Shown here in pieces: positions 55,076 through 62,475 of a stretch of DNA of 64,000 bases; the stretch's first letter is position 1, and each line of letters starts with the position of its first letter. The notes below the pieces were generated by a model. It saw only the letters and a program-made list of their open reading frames with translations, did not search any database and was not told the origin of the DNA. This stretch comes from Acetivibrio cellulolyticus CD2 (GTDB lineage Bacteria; Bacillota; Clostridia; Acetivibrionales; Acetivibrionaceae): contig NZ_JH556657.1 in NCBI RefSeq assembly GCF_000179595.2, forward strand, positions 312,669 to 376,668, in the 5' to 3' direction. Position numbers and translations under genes: made by a program.

Positions 55076-56311
55076 ATGGCAAAAAATATATTAATAATTT
55101 CATCAAACTATACAGGCCATGGACACAAAAGCATAACGGATTCTTTACTGGAGAAGTTCTCCCTTAATTCCGATGTAAATGTACATGTTATAGATGGCTT
55201 TACACTTCTAGGAAACCTGGGAATTAGAATTAGCAAACTTTATGGCTCTATTACAAGAAATGCAAAAGAAATATGGAAAATGATTTGGGAAATATCAATG
55301 AAAAAGCCTTCAATTGTTAATGAATTCATTGAGGTATCAGTAAGGGATAGCTTTTTAAAGCTATTAAAAAGTGTTAATCCAGATTTGATTGTTTCGGTAC
55401 ATCCTAATTTCAACGGCTCACTCTTAAATATTCTGGAAGAGTATGAGATAAAAATTCCTTTTGTTACTTTAATAGCTGATCTGGTTTCTATTTCTCCTCT
55501 TTGGGCTGATCCCAGGGTTGACTACGTTATATGTCCTACAACAGAATCAAAATACAAGTGTCTTGAGTTTGGAGTTTCTGAATCCAAGCTTAAATTAATC
55601 GGCTTTCCAGTAAGGCAAAAATTCCTTCAGCATCTAAACGCTGACACTCCTGAAACCACTTACAATAGAAACCGTCCTTTAGAGTGCCTTATTATGAGCG
55701 GTGGAGAAGGATCTGGAAATATGAATACAATTGCCAGTATACTGTTAAAGAACTTTAATTGTCGAGTTAAAGTTGTGACCGGCAGAAATAAAGTACTAAA
55801 AAGAAGGCTGGAAAGATCTTTATATGAAAGGTTTGGAACTGATAGAGTTGAAGTATTCGGTTTTACAGAAAATATTCAGGAGCTAATGCTTTCATCTGAT
55901 TTAGCTATAACCCGCGGAAGCCCAAATGTAATGATGGAGGTAGTAGCTTGTAATGTTCCTCTTATTGTAACAGGAAACTTACCAGGACAAGAGGAAGGAA
56001 ACCCGGGTTACCTTTTAAAACATAACCTCGGAGTAGTTTGTAAAGAAACCCGGAAACTTAAGGCAATAACCAGGGAACTGCTTATTAATAATGCAAGCAA
56101 GCTAAAACAAATCAAACGTTCTCAGAAAAAGTTTTTAAATCCTAACGTTGCCCAAGAAATTGCAGATTTTATTTTGAGCATAGAAGGTTCAGGGGAAGTT
56201 ACTATCCCCGATAGCTCAACTAGATTCTGGGATATTAGTAAAAAAATTAGCATCCCGGAAAGGATAAGTTTAAAGAAAAAGATTCCTGTAAGAAGACGCA
56301 GAAACTTTTAG
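55076..56311 (+). CDS. MGDG-synthase-type diacylglycerol glycosyltransferase
   Basis: A 411-residue GT28/MurG-like glycosyltransferase. The N-terminal MGDG_synth domain has ISSNYTGHGHKSITDSLLEKF, and the UDP-sugar-binding C-terminal domain has LIMSGGEGSGNMNTIASILL, TRGSPNVMMEVVACNVPLIV and GQEEGNPGYLL. Clostridial and bacillar relatives (UgtP) glucosylate diacylglycerol to make membrane glycolipids and lipoteichoic-acid anchors. AGGAGGATTT precedes the ATG; the very basic C-terminal tail (KKKIPVRRRRNF) may help membrane binding. Hexose identity is not predictable. Confidence 0.9.
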   Translation: MAKNILIISSNYTGHGHKSITDSLLEKFSLNSDVNVHVIDGFTLLGNLGIRISKLYGSITRNAKEIWKMIWEISMKKPSIVNEFIEVSVRDSFLKLLKSVNPDLIVSVHPNFNGSLLNILEEYEIKIPFVTLIADLVSISPLWADPRVDYVICPTTESKYKCLEFGVSESKLKLIGFPVRQKFLQHLNADTPETTYNRNRPLECLIMSGGEGSGNMNTIASILLKNFNCRVKVVTGRNKVLKRRLERSLYERFGTDRVEVFGFTENIQELMLSSDLAITRGSPNVMMEVVACNVPLIVTGNLPGQEEGNPGYLLKHNLGVVCKETRKLKAITRELLINNASKLKQIKRSQKKFLNPNVAQEIADFILSIEGSGEVTIPDSSTRFWDISKKISIPERISLKKKIPVRRRRNF

Positions 56312-56354
56312 GAATGCCGAAAATGCAACTTCAGCTATAATCCAATATATAATG

Positions 56355-56388
56355 AAACAGCTATCTAAAGTAAAATAGATAGCTGTTT
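56355..56388 (+). terminator. Terminator of the MGDG-synthase-like gene
   Basis: AAACAGCTATCTA and TAGATAGCTGTTT, a perfect 13-bp stem with an eight-base loop, then ATTTCATT. It is about 45 bases after the stop codon. Confidence 0.75.
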
Positions 56389-56571
56389 ATTTCATTCAGT
56401 AAATTCAATCTATAATAACACCCACCCATATAGCCATTAATTTTAATCCTCTCCTTTATACTCTTAATGTCCTTTTATATGATTCAAACTGTTAACATAA
56501 AAAAAATAGAAAAACTTACTACTCATAATCCGTTTTATTTAAGAAACAATAAGAATAAGGAGGTGATATTA

Positions 56572-56778
56572 ATGGCAAACAATAATAGCAAAACTTCATT
56601 TGATAACATGAAGTACGAAATAGCAAGGGAAGTTGGAGTTAACTTAAAGCAGGGTTACAACGGTGACTTAAGTTCTAAAGATGCTGGTAAAATTGGTGGT
56701 AACATCGTTAAGAAAGTATTCCAATCCTATACTGGAAATAGCTATCCTACAGAACGTTTAGGTGATACTTCAAGATAA
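56572..56778 (+). CDS. Small acid-soluble spore protein, alpha/beta type
   Basis: DNA-binding protein of dormant spores, 68 residues. It shows FDNMKYEIAREVGVNLKQGYNGDLSSKDAGKIGGNIVKK split around the family's conserved EIAxEVGV and the GPR-protease recognition glutamate region. AAGGAGGTGATATTA precedes the ATG at 56572; the longer frame from 56467 starts in AT-rich intergenic sequence and is rejected. Expression should be forespore specific, but I could not pick out a confident sigma-G promoter. Confidence 0.95.
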   Translation: MANNNSKTSFDNMKYEIAREVGVNLKQGYNGDLSSKDAGKIGGNIVKKVFQSYTGNSYPTERLGDTSR

Positions 56779-56790
56779 GGATAAGTAATA

Positions 56791-56825
56791 AAAAATAGCA
56801 GGAGTTAATCTCCTGCTATTTTTTT
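56791..56825 (+). terminator. Terminator of the SASP gene
   Basis: AAAAATAGCAGGAG and CTCCTGCTATTTTT form a perfect 14-bp stem with a five-base loop and a following T run. Confidence 0.92.
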
Positions 56826-56984
56826 AATGCCTCGATGTCCCGGAGTTTTTATTGGAGAAATTTATGCAACCGCTAAAAGTACAAGAATATATGGAAATAT
56901 AAAAATAATATGATATAATTAACTAATAGCTAAAGCTATACTAATTTTTATATTAGTAATTACTTTCAGGAAACGGTGGTAGAT

Positions 56985-58376
56985 ATGGTAAAACTCCAAT
57001 ACAAATTCAAAAATAACAAAATTATTTCCCTTGAACCAACCAAGATAATCGTATTTAGTTTCGCGGCTGTTATATTCTGGGGGGCATTACTATTAACCCT
57101 GCCGATAGCATCCAACCCTGGCCAGCCACCTGTAAGCTTCCTTACAGCACTCTTTACAGCCACATCCGCAACCTGCGTTACCGGGCTTGTTGTTGTTGAT
57201 ACCGCTACACAGTGGAATGTTTTCGGGCGGACGGTCATCATTCTTCTGATACAAATAGGCGGACTTGGCTTTGTTACTATCGCTACATTTTTCTCTGTTC
57301 TTTTAGGAAGAAAGGTAGGAATTAAAGGCAGAATACTCGCCCAGGAATCGCTGAACCATTTCAGTTCGGAAGGAGTACTCAGGCTTATACAAAAAGTAAT
57401 TTCAGTAACGTTTATTGTAGAATTTTTCGGTGCCGTTATTTTTTCCACAAGGCTTATTCCTTATGCTATAGCTAATAAACGTTCTGTTGCTGAAGGTATT
57501 TACATGTCAGTCTTTCAGTCTATTTCAGCATTTTGCAATGCTGGCTTTGATCTGGTTGGAAAATACCGTAGTTTGACTGTATTTAACGATGATCCTATTG
57601 TTCTGCTAACTACTGCCCTATTGATTATCATTGGCGGTCTAGGCTTTATGGTGTGGAAGGACCTGTACGAATACAGGGTAAATAAAAAACTTCTTATTCA
57701 TACTAAAGTTGTACTTGTATTTACAGCGCTTTTACTGCTATTTGGAACTTTATCGGTCTTTATATTTGAGTATAATAATCCAGCTACCTTAGGTAAATTA
57801 AGTATTACGAACAAATTACTTAATGCTTTTTTCCAATCGGTATCATTAAGAACAGCTGGTTTTAATTCAATTGACATATTACCAATGAAGGAAATAACAA
57901 AAGTCGGAAACGTTATACTTATGTTTATTGGCGCCGCTCCAGGCTCAACAGGCGGCGGAGTTAAGGTAACCACTTTCGGTATTATAATTGCTGCAATCAT
58001 TTCACAGATGAGAGGTTCAGATGATACAATAATATTTAAGCATAAAGTTTCTCATAATACTGTTAATAAATCCCTTACAATTATCGGCTTAAGTCTGATA
58101 CTTGTAATTACAGTTACAACTATTATTCTTGTAGCTGAAGCTAATAGATTTTACTTTATTGATACTTTATATGAAGCTACATCAGCATTTGGCACAGTTG
58201 GTCTTTCATCATTTGGTACACCTAACTTGCAATCAAGTACTAGCAGAATTGCCATTATTATCACCATGTTTTTAGGAAGGGTAGGCCCTCTTTCGTTTGC
58301 ACTTACACTTTCTTTAAGAAACATCAAGAAAAATGAAGATCAGATTTATCCTGAGGGAAAAATAATTGTAGGATAA
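56985..58376 (+). CDS. trkH: TrkH/KtrB potassium channel subunit
   Basis: Membrane pore of a Trk/Ktr potassium uptake system, 463 residues. It has four M1-P-M2-like repeats with filter glycines in TATSATCVTGLVV, SISAFCNAGFDL, SVSLRTAGFNSI and TSAFGTVGLSS, and the glycine-rich gate loop GAAPGSTGGGVKV. The ATG at 56985 after CGGTGGTAGAT is used; a GTG at 56976 is the longest alternative. Two TrkA-type regulatory subunits lie convergently just downstream, which should form the complete transporter. Confidence 0.95.
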   Translation: MVKLQYKFKNNKIISLEPTKIIVFSFAAVIFWGALLLTLPIASNPGQPPVSFLTALFTATSATCVTGLVVVDTATQWNVFGRTVIILLIQIGGLGFVTIATFFSVLLGRKVGIKGRILAQESLNHFSSEGVLRLIQKVISVTFIVEFFGAVIFSTRLIPYAIANKRSVAEGIYMSVFQSISAFCNAGFDLVGKYRSLTVFNDDPIVLLTTALLIIIGGLGFMVWKDLYEYRVNKKLLIHTKVVLVFTALLLLFGTLSVFIFEYNNPATLGKLSITNKLLNAFFQSVSLRTAGFNSIDILPMKEITKVGNVILMFIGAAPGSTGGGVKVTTFGIIIAAIISQMRGSDDTIIFKHKVSHNTVNKSLTIIGLSLILVITVTTIILVAEANRFYFIDTLYEATSAFGTVGLSSFGTPNLQSSTSRIAIIITMFLGRVGPLSFALTLSLRNIKKNEDQIYPEGKIIVG

Positions 58377-58406
58377 AAAAAGCGGCACCTAAAATGCCGC
58401 TTTTTT
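58375..58406. terminator. Bidirectional terminator between trkH and trkA
   Basis: AAAAAAGCGGCA and TGCCGCTTTTTT form a perfect 12-bp stem with an eight-base loop. The A run on one side and T run on the other let it serve both converging transcripts. Its left arm overlaps the trkH stop region. Confidence 0.92.
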
Positions 58407-58446
58407 TCTGAAAATTAATTAAGTAATATTTTATCTATTCCTAAAA

Positions 58447-59121
58447 TCAAAACAATTCTTTACTCTTACCTAAAAAGTATTCCTTTAATTCTTGTTGATC
58501 CTGTTTTGATGAGATAACTATGATGTAATCCTTATCTTTTAATACAGTAAAACCATTTGGAATAATTACTTCTTCATCTCTTATAACTGAGATAAGTATG
58601 CAATCCTTAGGAATATTTATATCTTTTAAGCTCTTATTGTTCACAGGAGATTTATCTGTAATAACAATCTCACTTAACACCAATTTACCGCTTTTCAACT
58701 TCATAAGAGTCTTTATGCCTGTATAATCAACTTCCTGTTCTATTAAATCAGCAATTATAGATGTGCTGCTGACTGCAAAATCTACTCCTAGCTTTTGAAA
58801 AACCTCTATATTTTTGGGATTATTAACTCTTGCTATTGTTCGCTTAACACCATAATTTCGCTTAACCAACTGACATGCAATAAGATTGTCTTCATCCTTA
58901 CCTGTAACCGCAATAAAAGTATCCGCTTTGGCAATCTCTACTTGAGCAAGTATATCTAAATCCGTTGCATCTCCGTTAAACGCGGGAATGCGGAGTTCAT
59001 TGGCAAGTTTTTCGCACAAATCAATCTGCGGTTCAATGACAGCTAACTTATGCTTGTAAGGTAGAAGCGTTTTTATCAGATAATAACCTATCTTTCCGCC
59101 CCCAGCAACAACTATATACAT
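58447..59121 (-). CDS. trkA: TrkA-type potassium uptake regulatory subunit (second copy)
   Basis: Cytoplasmic RCK protein of 224 residues that gates TrkH. The RCK_N domain begins MYIVVAGGGKIGYYLIKTL, a Rossmann nucleotide-binding motif (NAD/ATP), with FNGDATDLDIL further on. The RCK_C domain (about 140-224) may bind c-di-AMP or another ligand, by analogy with KtrA/C. The ATG at 59121 after GGAGGTTGTTAAGA is chosen over a TTG at 59130. It is 63 bp after the other trkA copy and likely cotranscribed. Confidence 0.92.
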   Translation of the reverse strand: MYIVVAGGGKIGYYLIKTLLPYKHKLAVIEPQIDLCEKLANELRIPAFNGDATDLDILAQVEIAKADTFIAVTGKDEDNLIACQLVKRNYGVKRTIARVNNPKNIEVFQKLGVDFAVSSTSIIADLIEQEVDYTGIKTLMKLKSGKLVLSEIVITDKSPVNNKSLKDINIPKDCILISVIRDEEVIIPNGFTVLKDKDYIIVISSKQDQQELKEYFLGKSKELF

Positions 59122-59184
59122 TCTTAACAACCTCCAAAAATAATATTATATATTTTGACCTGGTTATACTACGATATTCAAACA

Positions 59185-59799
59185 CTATCTGCCTTTTTGT
59201 GCTATAACAAGGGTATCTCCCTGATTTATGGTAATATCTTCATTTGCAAAATAAAATGAACCATTTTGAATTATTCCAAAAACAAACGAATTTTCTTTGA
59301 GTTTAACAGAATTTAGCTTCTTTCCGAAATATGTATTTTGAGCTTTAACATAATTATAAGTTAAAACAGTATTAGCTATTGTATGCAGCGATGTTTTTGG
59401 TTCTCCAACCACCATGGATTTAATAACCTCAACAGTTATTTGTGTCGGGCAGATAGTCTGAAGTCCAAAATGTTGAAATATATTTTCACGCGCAGGATCA
59501 TATATTCTCGCAACGACCTTCGGTATCTTGAATATCTCCTTTGCAACCTGGCAAACCATTATATTGACATTGTCATCAGGAGTAACGGCAGCTAATGCAT
59601 CAGCCGTCTCAATCCCAGCCTTTTTAAGCACATCCTGATCTATAGGTACACCTGTTATTGTTATACCGTCAAAATCCGGATCAAGGGCTTTAAAAGACCT
59701 ACTATCATTATCAACTATAACTACATCATGACCGTCCTCTGACAAAACCTGCGCAAATCTTGCTCCGACTTTCCCACACCCGATTACAATTATTTGCAT
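59185..59799 (-). CDS. TrkA-type potassium uptake regulatory subunit (first copy)
   Basis: A second RCK protein of about 204 residues: MQIIVIGCGKVGARFAQVL (nucleotide-binding glycines), VVIVDNDSRSF, then ITGVPIDQDVLKKAGI, and a C-terminal RCK_C domain. It differs clearly from its neighbour, so the two may form a hetero-octameric ring or answer different signals. The ATG at 59799 after GGAGGAAGGGTT is used; the frame is open to 59847. Confidence 0.9.
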   Translation of the reverse strand: MQIIVIGCGKVGARFAQVLSEDGHDVVIVDNDSRSFKALDPDFDGITITGVPIDQDVLKKAGIETADALAAVTPDDNVNIMVCQVAKEIFKIPKVVARIYDPARENIFQHFGLQTICPTQITVEVIKSMVVGEPKTSLHTIANTVLTYNYVKAQNTYFGKKLNSVKLKENSFVFGIIQNGSFYFANEDITINQGDTLVIAQKGR

Positions 59800-60127
59800 A
59801 ACCCTTCCTCCTGTATAATAGCCGTTCGTCAATTTAAATCTGTCCAAAAGGTCGTTTGAACAGTTATTTAAAACTAATAAATTTCATTTTATATTAATTA
59901 ACTAATATTTGTATACCGGCGAATTTCTTGACTTAATATGTAATAAACAAGTATTTGATTCTTATAATTATTTATATAAGAATATCTTAGCTAATCTAGG
60001 TATTGCGCAATTTTACTCAGATGTATAATAAAAACTCAATATGAAAAAAATAATATTGATATGTAAGCATATTGTACATCTTTAAAACCATGTACCTTAT
60101 TATACTGGACCCGGAAAGGATGATTCT
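59800..60127. other. Divergent intergenic region between trkA and the DUF421 gene
   Basis: About 330 bp, AT-rich, with no gene. It must hold promoters in both directions. I see TTGACT and TATAAT hexamers (near 59928-59965) but not at a standard spacing, so no promoter is called. No riboswitch, including a ydaO-type c-di-AMP element, is recognisable by eye. Confidence 0.55.
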
Positions 60128-60817
60128 GTGCTTGTAGTTTTCACTCGAACCTTAATTTTATTTTTGCTTGTAGTTATAACCATGCGGGTAATGGGAAAGA
60201 GACAAATCGGAGAACTTCAACCATTTGAGCTTGCAGTTGCTATTTTGATATCTGAGCTTGCAGCTGTACCTATGCAAAATACAGGCATACCGCTAGTAAA
60301 TGGAATAATTCCCATTCTAACTCTGTTAATTGCACAAATGGCATTATCATTTATTGCCCTAAAAAGTACAAAAGCAAGAGGAGTCATATGCGGTAAACCA
60401 AGCGTGCTTATAGAAAATGGGAAAATACAAGAAGAAGAGCTTAGAAAGGAAATGTATACTCTAAATGACCTTTTAGAGCAATTAAGAATTAATAACACAC
60501 CAAACATTGCAGATGTAGAATTTGCAATACTTGAAACAAATGGTCAGTTGAGCATAATACCAAAATCTCAAAAGAGGCCTGTAATTGCTGAAGATCTTAA
60601 TATTACGACAAACTATGAGGGGTTACCCCTAGACCTCATTGTAGATGGAAACATAAATTATGATAGTTTAAAAAAGGCAAATCTAGACGAGATTTGGCTT
60701 AAAAACGAGCTAATGAATTTCGATGTTAATAATCTGGCTGATATTCTATTTGCCTCCTTAGACTCTCAGGGTAAACTATTTTGGCAACTCAAGTCATCAG
60801 AAAGGAGAAAGAATTAG
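60128..60817 (+). CDS. DUF421 (YetF-like) membrane protein
   Basis: About three N-terminal membrane segments (residues 3-25, 35-55, 58-78), then a cytoplasmic beta-rich domain with the family motif VMGKRQIGELQPFELAVAIL near the start and ICGKPSVLIENGKI after the membrane part; 229 residues. Family members occur in the inner membrane and in Bacillus spore membranes and affect spore germination. GTG start with AAGG eight bases upstream. It abuts the DUF4363 gene (stop codon directly followed by ATG), so they form an operon. Confidence 0.87.
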   Translation: MLVVFTRTLILFLLVVITMRVMGKRQIGELQPFELAVAILISELAAVPMQNTGIPLVNGIIPILTLLIAQMALSFIALKSTKARGVICGKPSVLIENGKIQEEELRKEMYTLNDLLEQLRINNTPNIADVEFAILETNGQLSIIPKSQKRPVIAEDLNITTNYEGLPLDLIVDGNINYDSLKKANLDEIWLKNELMNFDVNNLADILFASLDSQGKLFWQLKSSERRKN

Positions 60818-61207
60818 ATGCACTCTACAAAAATAGTTTTAATTATAACTGTAATACTTGCTATAATTTTTGGTGCATCCGTTTTTACAAACCGCACTCT
60901 TTCCAGCCATGCGCAAAGTATTGAAAAAAAAATAAGTACTGTTGAAGCTAATACAAGGGATGGAAAATGGGAAGCAGCCGAAACCGAACTGGCAGCCATT
61001 GAGGAAGAATGGCCTAGAGTAGAAAAAATCTGGGCAGTATTACTGGACCACGCTGAAATAGACAATATAGACGAAGCTCTATCAAAGGTATCTGAGTATG
61101 TAAAATCAAAGAGTGCCCCTCTTGCTCTTGCCGAGTTGGCATCTTTAAAGAAATATATAAACCATATACCGGTTAAAGAGTCCTTTAACCTAAAAAATGT
61201 CTTATAA
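60818..61207 (+). CDS. DUF4363 family protein
   Basis: A 129-residue protein with one N-terminal membrane helix (IVLIITVILAIIFGASVF) and a helical C-terminal domain (EKKISTVEANTRDGKWEAAE, EEWPRVEKIWAVLLDHAEID). The DUF421-DUF4363 pairing is common in sporulating Firmicutes. Function is unknown. AAGGAGAAAG precedes the ATG, which follows the stop of the DUF421 gene with no gap. Confidence 0.85.
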   Translation: MHSTKIVLIITVILAIIFGASVFTNRTLSSHAQSIEKKISTVEANTRDGKWEAAETELAAIEEEWPRVEKIWAVLLDHAEIDNIDEALSKVSEYVKSKSAPLALAELASLKKYINHIPVKESFNLKNVL

Positions 61208-61222
61208 AAAAGTCAGCTTCGT

Positions 61223-61335
61223 CGATTTATAACTAGGGTATTTCTCTGCAGCAAACAGCCTTTCGGTAGACTTTTTTGATGCCAGAAAGAAATACACTTT
61301 CTTAGGCATTAAAAAAGTCTACCGATTTATAGCTA
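61223..61335. repeat. Direct repeat flanking a long hairpin
   Basis: CGATTTATAACTA at 61223-61235 and CGATTTATAGCTA at 61323-61335 differ in one base. Each is preceded by AAAAAAGTC. They flank the left spacer and the hairpin at 61264-61324. Confidence 0.55.
61264..61324. terminator. Long hairpin between convergent genes
   Basis: CGGTAGACTTTTTTGATGCC (61264-61283) pairs with GGCATTAAAAAAGTCTACCG (61305-61324), 19 of 20 bases, and inside it AGAAAG pairs with CTTTCT around a seven-base loop. It lies between the DUF4363 gene and the convergent antiporter gene. A bidirectional terminator is the simple reading, although the stem is unusually long and its T run is inside the stem. Confidence 0.6.
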
Positions 61336-61342
61336 ATAGATA

Positions 61343-62353
61343 TTATATTGCAAACTGGTAAAAAAGAGTGCATATGAAAACAGTATAGAAAAACCCCCCC
61401 ATGATAAGGGGAATAGGATTTAGACTTTTTCTATTTTCCATCCAAAAATATACCACCGACGCTGACATAACCGCAATAAGAGCACTTATAACTGCATTTG
61501 AGTTCAAGCTCCAGTCTGTTGATAATATTCCTATTGAAACAGGTATACAGCTTTGAAATACCATAGCCCCTGTAATATTACCCAATGCTAGAGCATCCTT
61601 GCTTTTGCTTATCCAAATTATACTATTAAACTTCTCCGGAAGTTCTGTAGCTATTGGAGTAATAACAAGAGAGAGAACAATTGCAGGTATACCAAATAAT
61701 GCTGAAACTGCTTCTATTCTTACCACAAATATGTCAGCTCCTATTATTATTCCCAGTAATGCCAAACACACCTGAAGCATTATAACATAAAAACGTGGTT
61801 TAATATGAAATATTTTTGAGAAATATAGCTTATCTATAGGGCCTTGCTGGATTTTATCCTGCTTGACTGTAAGAAAAATATAGTATATATATATCGAGAT
61901 TAAAAACAAAGCAATTACAGTTCTTAGAATCTCTATATTTATAAATGCTGACGATATTCCCAGGGTATAAGCTGCTATAAAAAAACAAATATCCCGGCTC
62001 ACAATTTCACGATTTATACCCATAGACATACCGGTCCTTCTCTTTCTCCAGAAGATCACAACACTTATTCCTGTCACAAAGAAAGCCAATGTGCTAAGCA
62101 TAAATGGTGCCCCAATTATAGCTCCAATTCCGATATCAATTGAATTGTTTTCTCTAAAAAATAATATAGCAATAATAGGAATCATAGTTTCAGGAAGACA
62201 TGTACCTACCGCTGAAAATAAACTTCCTACCACACCATCCCCTACCCTTAACTTCTTTCCTAGCCATTCGATGCTGTTTGTGAAAAGTTCACAGCTGGCA
62301 AGTATTAGAAGCAAACTCAAAAACATTTGAAAAATATTAGGCCACATAAGCAT
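61343..62353 (-). CDS. CaCA-family sodium/calcium-type antiporter
   Basis: Membrane protein of 336 residues with about ten helices and two inverted alpha repeats. The first is GVVGSLFSAVGTCLPETMIP (Glu in the ion-binding GTxLPE motif) and the second is SLVITPIATELPEKFNSIIW. It exchanges Ca2+ or another cation for Na+ or H+; the ion cannot be fixed. AGGA lies eight bases before the ATG at 62353; the ATG at 62347 is an alternative. Confidence 0.87.
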   Translation of the reverse strand: MLMWPNIFQMFLSLLLILASCELFTNSIEWLGKKLRVGDGVVGSLFSAVGTCLPETMIPIIAILFFRENNSIDIGIGAIIGAPFMLSTLAFFVTGISVVIFWRKRRTGMSMGINREIVSRDICFFIAAYTLGISSAFINIEILRTVIALFLISIYIYYIFLTVKQDKIQQGPIDKLYFSKIFHIKPRFYVIMLQVCLALLGIIIGADIFVVRIEAVSALFGIPAIVLSLVITPIATELPEKFNSIIWISKSKDALALGNITGAMVFQSCIPVSIGILSTDWSLNSNAVISALIAVMSASVVYFWMENRKSLNPIPLIMGGFFYTVFICTLFYQFAI

Positions 62354-62424
62354 ATATCACATCCTGTTTGTCTAATTTTTGTATTTATTTTAAGTTTTTA
62401 AAGTTCATTTTTGATACAAAAAAA

Positions 62425-62449
62425 TAAGGTATACATTTGCTATACCTTA
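62425..62449 (-). terminator. Terminator of the diguanylate cyclase gene
   Basis: TAAGGTATA and TATACCTTA, a perfect 9-bp stem with a seven-base loop. On the minus strand it is followed by TTTTTTTG. It lies about 30 bases past the stop codon at 62476. Confidence 0.8.
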
Positions 62450-62475
62450 AGTATATTAGTTCGGATTCTTTAATA

